A DNA stretch of 64,000 nt, taken from contig JAXLWU010000011.1 of NCBI GenBank assembly GCA_046328335.1, positions 1 through 64,000 on the forward strand. The letters are read 5' to 3'. The notes under the pieces are model-generated. The model was not told the DNA's origin and ran no database searches. It was given only the letters and a program-made list of their open reading frames with translations. This document shows, in pieces, positions 61,015-64,000 of this stretch (within the stretch, counting starts at the first letter, position 1; each line of letters opens with the position of its first letter). The DNA is from JACCXM01 sp046328335 (GTDB taxonomy: Bacteria; Chloroflexota; Chloroflexia; Thermomicrobiales; UBA6265). Made by a program: the position numbers and the translations under genes.

Positions 61015-61215
61015 CGGAAGCCGGCCAGTCGAGTCGATAAGGCGAGAAGGCGAGGAGTCGAGAAGAAAAGACGGCGAGTCGGCCAGTCGGCCAGTCGGCC
61101 AGTCGGCCAGTCGGCCAGTCGGCAAGGAAGAGGATCGTCGTTCGCCTGACTCCTGACTCCCGACTCCCAACTCATTTCTTGCCGACTTGCCGACTTGCCG
61201 TCTCGTCGTCTCGCG
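60938..61215. repeat. R2 repeat overlapping the permease gene end
   Basis: GGAAGTCGGAAGTCGGAAGTC starts inside the last codons of the permease gene. GGCGAGAAGGCGAGGAGTCG follows, then five tandem CCAGTCGG units (about 61080-61120), CTGACTC words and TTGCCGACTTGCCGACTTGC. The two sides are complementary in blocks, as in the copy at 9760-10005. Confidence 0.8.
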
Positions 61216-61261
61216 TTATGATGGTATTTGGCGAATCTTCGCAGCGGAAGAGGAGGGACAC

Positions 61262-62356
61262 GTGAGAACACGTCGTTCGTTGGCCGGCATCGTGTGCGCC
61301 GGCTTGCTCATGATGAACCTGGGGGTGTCCGCGCTGGCGCAGACACCGGTCGCGGGGACACCGATGGCCGGCGGCGAGGCGGCCACCGCCACGCCAGGGC
61401 AGGACGTCAAGATGATGCTCCTGCCCAAGTTCCTCGGCATCCTGCCGTTCGATCAGGCGAACCAGGGCGCGCAGGAAGCCTCCGCCGAGTTGAAGAACCC
61501 GACCGCGTTCGATTTCGTCGGCCCCACCGCCGAGAACAGCGTCGCCGGGCAGATCGAGTTCATGACCAACGCGCCGGCAGGCGGCTACAAGGTGGTCATG
61601 CTCTCCAACAACTCCGGTGATCAGATTGTGCCGTCCGCGGTCGCGGCGCAGGCCGCGGGAACCAAGGTCGTCACCTGGGACTCGCCGATTCCGACCGGCG
61701 AGGGCGAGAGCCTCTTCGTCGCCCAGGTCGATTTCACCGAGACCGGCAAGGTCATGGCCGACATGGCCCTCAGCATCCTCGGTGAGGACGGCGGCAAGTT
61801 CGCCATTCTCTCCGCCTCCCCGGACGCCGCCAACCAGAATGCCTGGATCGCGGCGATGAACGAGGCGCTGAAGGATCCCAAGTACGCCAAGCTCGAACTG
61901 CTCGATACCGTCTATGGCGATGACCAGTCGGAGAAGAGCTACGAGCAGGCCCAGGCGTTGCTCGACAAGTACCCGGACATGAAACTGATCATGGCCCCGA
62001 CCTCGGTCGGCATCGTCGCCGCGGCGAAGGCGCTGCAGGACGAAGGCCTCTGCGATCAGGTGAAGGTCTCCGGCCTGGGCGTGCCGGCCGAGATGGTCGA
62101 GTACACCATGAACGGCTGCGCGCCAGAATTCGCCCTCTGGAGCTTCGTCGATCTCGGCTATCTCACCTACTACGTCTCCTACATGCTCGCCACCGGCGAC
62201 ATCCAGGGCGTCGCGGGTGAGAAGTTCGTGGCCGGCCGCATGGGCGAGTACGAGATCACCAAGGATCCGACCCGCCCGGACGTTGACGCGCTGCGCGTGC
62301 TGATGGGCCCGTTCACCGTCTACAACAAGGACAACGTCGAGGCCGCCGCCAAGTAG
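61262..62356 (+). CDS. Sugar ABC transporter substrate-binding protein (RhaS/RbsB-like)
   Basis: The 364-residue protein starts at GTG 61262 after GGAGGG. It has a signal peptide (SLAGIVCAGLLMMNLGVSAL, cleavage near ALAQT), a Thr/Ala/Pro-rich spacer and a periplasmic-binding fold type I. The marks are DFVGPTAENSVAGQIEFMTN, VMLSNNSGDQIVPSAVAAQA, VVTWDSPIP and KLIMAPTSVGIVAAAKALQD. A lipobox is not clear. It serves the permease pair upstream. The layout ATPase-permease-permease-binding protein-mutarotase resembles rhizobial rha transport clusters. Confidence 0.9.
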   Translation: MRTRRSLAGIVCAGLLMMNLGVSALAQTPVAGTPMAGGEAATATPGQDVKMMLLPKFLGILPFDQANQGAQEASAELKNPTAFDFVGPTAENSVAGQIEFMTNAPAGGYKVVMLSNNSGDQIVPSAVAAQAAGTKVVTWDSPIPTGEGESLFVAQVDFTETGKVMADMALSILGEDGGKFAILSASPDAANQNAWIAAMNEALKDPKYAKLELLDTVYGDDQSEKSYEQAQALLDKYPDMKLIMAPTSVGIVAAAKALQDEGLCDQVKVSGLGVPAEMVEYTMNGCAPEFALWSFVDLGYLTYYVSYMLATGDIQGVAGEKFVAGRMGEYEITKDPTRPDVDALRVLMGPFTVYNKDNVEAAAK

Positions 62357-62387
62357 GCTCGGTCTTCGCGTTCATCACGGCATCAGC

Positions 62388-62427
62388 AACAGGTCCCGGA
62401 CCAGACGGTCCGGGACCTGTTCGTTTT
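62388..62427 (+). terminator. Rho-independent terminator
   Basis: AACAGGTCCCGGACC (62388-62402) and GGTCCGGGACCTGTT (62407-62421) pair perfectly over 15 bases with the loop AGAC, followed by CGTTTT. It ends the sugar transporter transcript, so the mutarotase is probably expressed separately or by read-through. Confidence 0.9.
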
Positions 62428-62482
62428 GCACCTTCATCCAGTGCGCCGCGCAACCCTTGCGCCGTCCCGACGACCCCCATCA

Positions 62483-62567
62483 GTGTCGTCCCGACGCAGG
62501 AGGGACCTCGGCGTTGGCGGTGATGGCATCCGTCATCGCGGTTCCTCGCGGCGGCTCGGCATGACAG
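62483..62567. repeat. R1 repeat
   Basis: GTGTCGTCCCGACGCAGGAG to GGCGGCTCGGCATGACAG. It has the same arm order as copy 1 (37-122). Confidence 0.8.
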
Positions 62568-62602
62568 GTCGTTCGCCCGCCGAAGTGCGCCGCGAAACAC
62601 TC

Positions 62603-62688
62603 GTGTCGTTCCGAGCCAGGGCGAGGAACATCGTCGTCCGTTGCGCCGCACAACCACGCCGAGGTCCCTCCTGCGTCGGGACGACACC
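62603..62688. repeat. R1 repeat, inverted neighbour copy
   Basis: GTGTCGTTCCGAGCCAGGGC to CTGCGTCGGGACGACAC. With 62483-62567 it forms a second head-to-head pair, here in the space before the mutarotase gene, where no gene is seen. Confidence 0.8.
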
Positions 62689-62880
62689 GTTGCTACGCGG
62701 CAACATCGTCGCATAGCCGGGATGCCACTGAGGCAACCAAAACGTGCCAAAGTGGGGTCCGCCGAGTATTGCCATCGTGATCGCCGGGACAATCTCCGCC
62801 GTAGACGTGGCCGTCCGCGTTCGTTACGATGCCGCCGCGACACAACCGAAGATTTCGACGTTTTCGCGACGGGAGGAACA

Positions 62881-63228
62881 ATGTCCGATCCGATCCGCAA
62901 GGCGTTCGTGCTCCGGCTGAAGCCGGGCGCCCTCGACGAATACATCTTCTGGCATGACCGCATCTGGCCGGAACTGCGGGCCGAGATCGCCCGGCAGGGA
63001 ATCGCCGAGATCACCCTGTTCCAACTCGACGACATGATCTTCCTCTACTCGGAGATCGACGACCCGGAGGCCTGGACCCGGTTGTGGGACTCCGAAATCC
63101 ACCATCGCTGGGCGCGGGAGCAGATGGCGCCGCTGATGCACTACCGCGACGATGGCATTGTCGACAACCGCGAACTGCGTGAAATCTGGCACCTCGTCCC
63201 CGGCGCCGCGGAAGCAGGAGGCGACTGA
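62881..63228 (+). CDS. rhaM: L-rhamnose mutarotase
   Basis: The 115-residue protein fits the RhaM/RhaU family: IRKAFVLRLKPGALDEYIFW, the catalytic His H25 in WHDRIWPELRAEI, ITLFQLDDMIFLYSEIDDPE and a C-terminal RELREIWHL. It interconverts the alpha and beta anomers of L-rhamnose, so that imported sugar reaches the isomerase. GGGAGG precedes the ATG at 62881. Its stop overlaps the next start (TGATG). It is the best clue to the sugar handled by the transporter upstream. A fucose-type mutarotase role is a less likely alternative. Confidence 0.88.
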   Translation: MSDPIRKAFVLRLKPGALDEYIFWHDRIWPELRAEIARQGIAEITLFQLDDMIFLYSEIDDPEAWTRLWDSEIHHRWAREQMAPLMHYRDDGIVDNRELREIWHLVPGAAEAGGD

Positions 63229-64000
63229 TGGCCGCGGCATCGTATGACGTCGTCGTCGTCGGAGCGGGATCGGCCGGCTGTCCCCTCGCCTACCGCCTCT
63301 CCTCCGATCCGTCCATCTCGGTCGCGCTGCTCGAAGCCGGTGGCGCGGACGACCGCGAGGCCATCCGCGTCCCGCGCCAGTACTTCTCGCTCTGGGGAAC
63401 CGATGTCGATTGGGGCTACGTCTCCACGCCCCAAGCGGGCACGATGGGGCGCATTCACCCGATGCCCCGCGGCCGGGTGCTGGGGGGCACCAGCAGCCTC
63501 AATGGCATGGTCTATTTGCGCGGCGCCGCCTCCGATTACGATGGCTGGGCGGCGGCGGGCTGTCCCGGCTGGGAGTGGAGCGAGGTCTCGCGCGCGTTCG
63601 ACGCGATGGAACAGGTTCTCCGCCCCGCCGTGCTCGAACCGCACAACACCCTGACCGAGGTCATGATCGCCGCCGCGGAGGAGAATGGCTTCGCGCCACG
63701 GGCGACGTTCGATGCCGGGGTTCTCGAGGGCGTCGGATTCAACAAGTCGACGATCGTCGCCGGCCATCGCCACAGCGCGCACCGCGCGTTCATCACCCCG
63801 GTACGGGACCGATCGAACCTGCACGTGTTGCCCGAGACGCGGGTGCTGCGCTTGGCAATGGACGGGACTCGCGTCACTGGTGTCGTCGTCCAGCGTGACA
63901 GCGGAGAAGAGACGATTGCCGCGGGCGAGGTGATCCTCGCCGGTGGAGCGTTCGATTCGCCCCGAGTGCTGATGCTGAGCGGCATCGGCCCTGGGGAACA
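63228..64000 (+). CDS. GMC-family FAD oxidoreductase (cut by the window end)
   Basis: The first 257 residues are visible. The FAD-binding loop is VVVVGAGSAGCPLAYRLSSD (Gly12, Gly14, Gly17), and the GMC signature is RGRVLGGTSSLNGMVYLRGA. The second signature GAFDSPRVLMLSGIGP is near the cut. The family oxidises alcohols, choline or sugars. The start overlaps the mutarotase stop, so both are one transcript, which suggests that the substrate is the imported sugar or a derivative; this is an inference. The catalytic His-His/Asn pair lies beyond the window. Confidence 0.92.
   Translation, partial: MAAASYDVVVVGAGSAGCPLAYRLSSDPSISVALLEAGGADDREAIRVPRQYFSLWGTDVDWGYVSTPQAGTMGRIHPMPRGRVLGGTSSLNGMVYLRGAASDYDGWAAAGCPGWEWSEVSRAFDAMEQVLRPAVLEPHNTLTEVMIAAAEENGFAPRATFDAGVLEGVGFNKSTIVAGHRHSAHRAFITPVRDRSNLHVLPETRVLRLAMDGTRVTGVVVQRDSGEETIAAGEVILAGGAFDSPRVLMLSGIGPGE

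Noticed and set aside
61075..61125. Possible CRISPR array made of CCAGTCGG units
   Set aside because: Units are 7-8 bases and directly adjacent with no spacers, and there are no cas genes.

Overview
The window is GC-rich, densely coded DNA with no rRNA or tRNA that I can see. Several traits fit a member of the Chloroflexota, most likely a Thermomicrobia-like lineage: twin-arginine signals on transport lipoproteins and repeat proteins, two luciferase-like (LLM) oxidoreductases, a bacterial O-mannosyltransferase relic, and many dispersed imperfect palindromes between genes. The lineage is an inference from gene style; there is no phylogenetic marker here.

Layout. 0.2-1.2 kb: SMP-30 lactonase. 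1.3-5.1 kb: a broken stretch holding an O-mannosyltransferase relic, two small Gly/Ser/Asp-rich exported proteins and a sensor kinase, all interrupted by frameshifts, followed by an intact NarL-type response regulator. 6-7.3 kb: two small repeat proteins. 7.5-11.4 kb: LLM oxidoreductase, M20 ureido-hydrolase and allantoinase, a probable ureide degradation set. 11.5-12.2 kb: a HigB/HigA-like toxin-antitoxin pair with a frameshifted antitoxin. 12.5-20.6 kb: a VWA protein, a MerR regulator with a clear promoter/operator, a CaiB-like CoA transferase, a DUF1801 protein, IS relics, a DUF6326 / quinone-reductase / TetR module and a hydrolase. 20.6-25.1 kb: an oligopeptide-type binding protein, an overlooked SelW-like selenoprotein with an in-frame UGA and a SECIS-like hairpin, a two-domain acetyltransferase and an Asp/Glu racemase-family protein. 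25.3-30.7 kb: a carbohydrate ABC transporter (binding protein and two permeases) with a GH63/GH37-like hydrolase. 30.8-33.2 kb: a class B penicillin-binding protein. 33.9-36.3 kb: an ECF sigma factor, a membrane-anchored cupin protein and a secreted cupin.

36.5-44.1 kb is a complete phosphate module: pstS-pstC-pstA-pstB-phoU on the minus strand behind a PhoB-type regulator, with the PhoR-type kinase divergent. 44.1-52.1 kb holds a lactonase, an acyl-CoA synthetase, a zinc-ribbon protein, a second LLM protein, an SRPBCC protein behind a textbook promoter with a buried operator, a DUF2461 protein, a membrane protein and a NUDIX hydrolase. 52.6-56.8 kb encodes exported proteins: a pentapeptide/Cys-rich protein, a peptidoglycan amidase with two SH3-like domains and a small Tat-exported protein. 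57-64 kb is a sugar ABC transporter (ATPase, two permeases, binding protein) followed by an L-rhamnose mutarotase and a GMC oxidoreductase cut by the window end, so deoxy-sugar uptake is the likely role.

At least four families of non-coding repeats sit in the intergenic spaces. One breaks up the maltose-type permease pair, and others lie inside the rhamnose-type operon.
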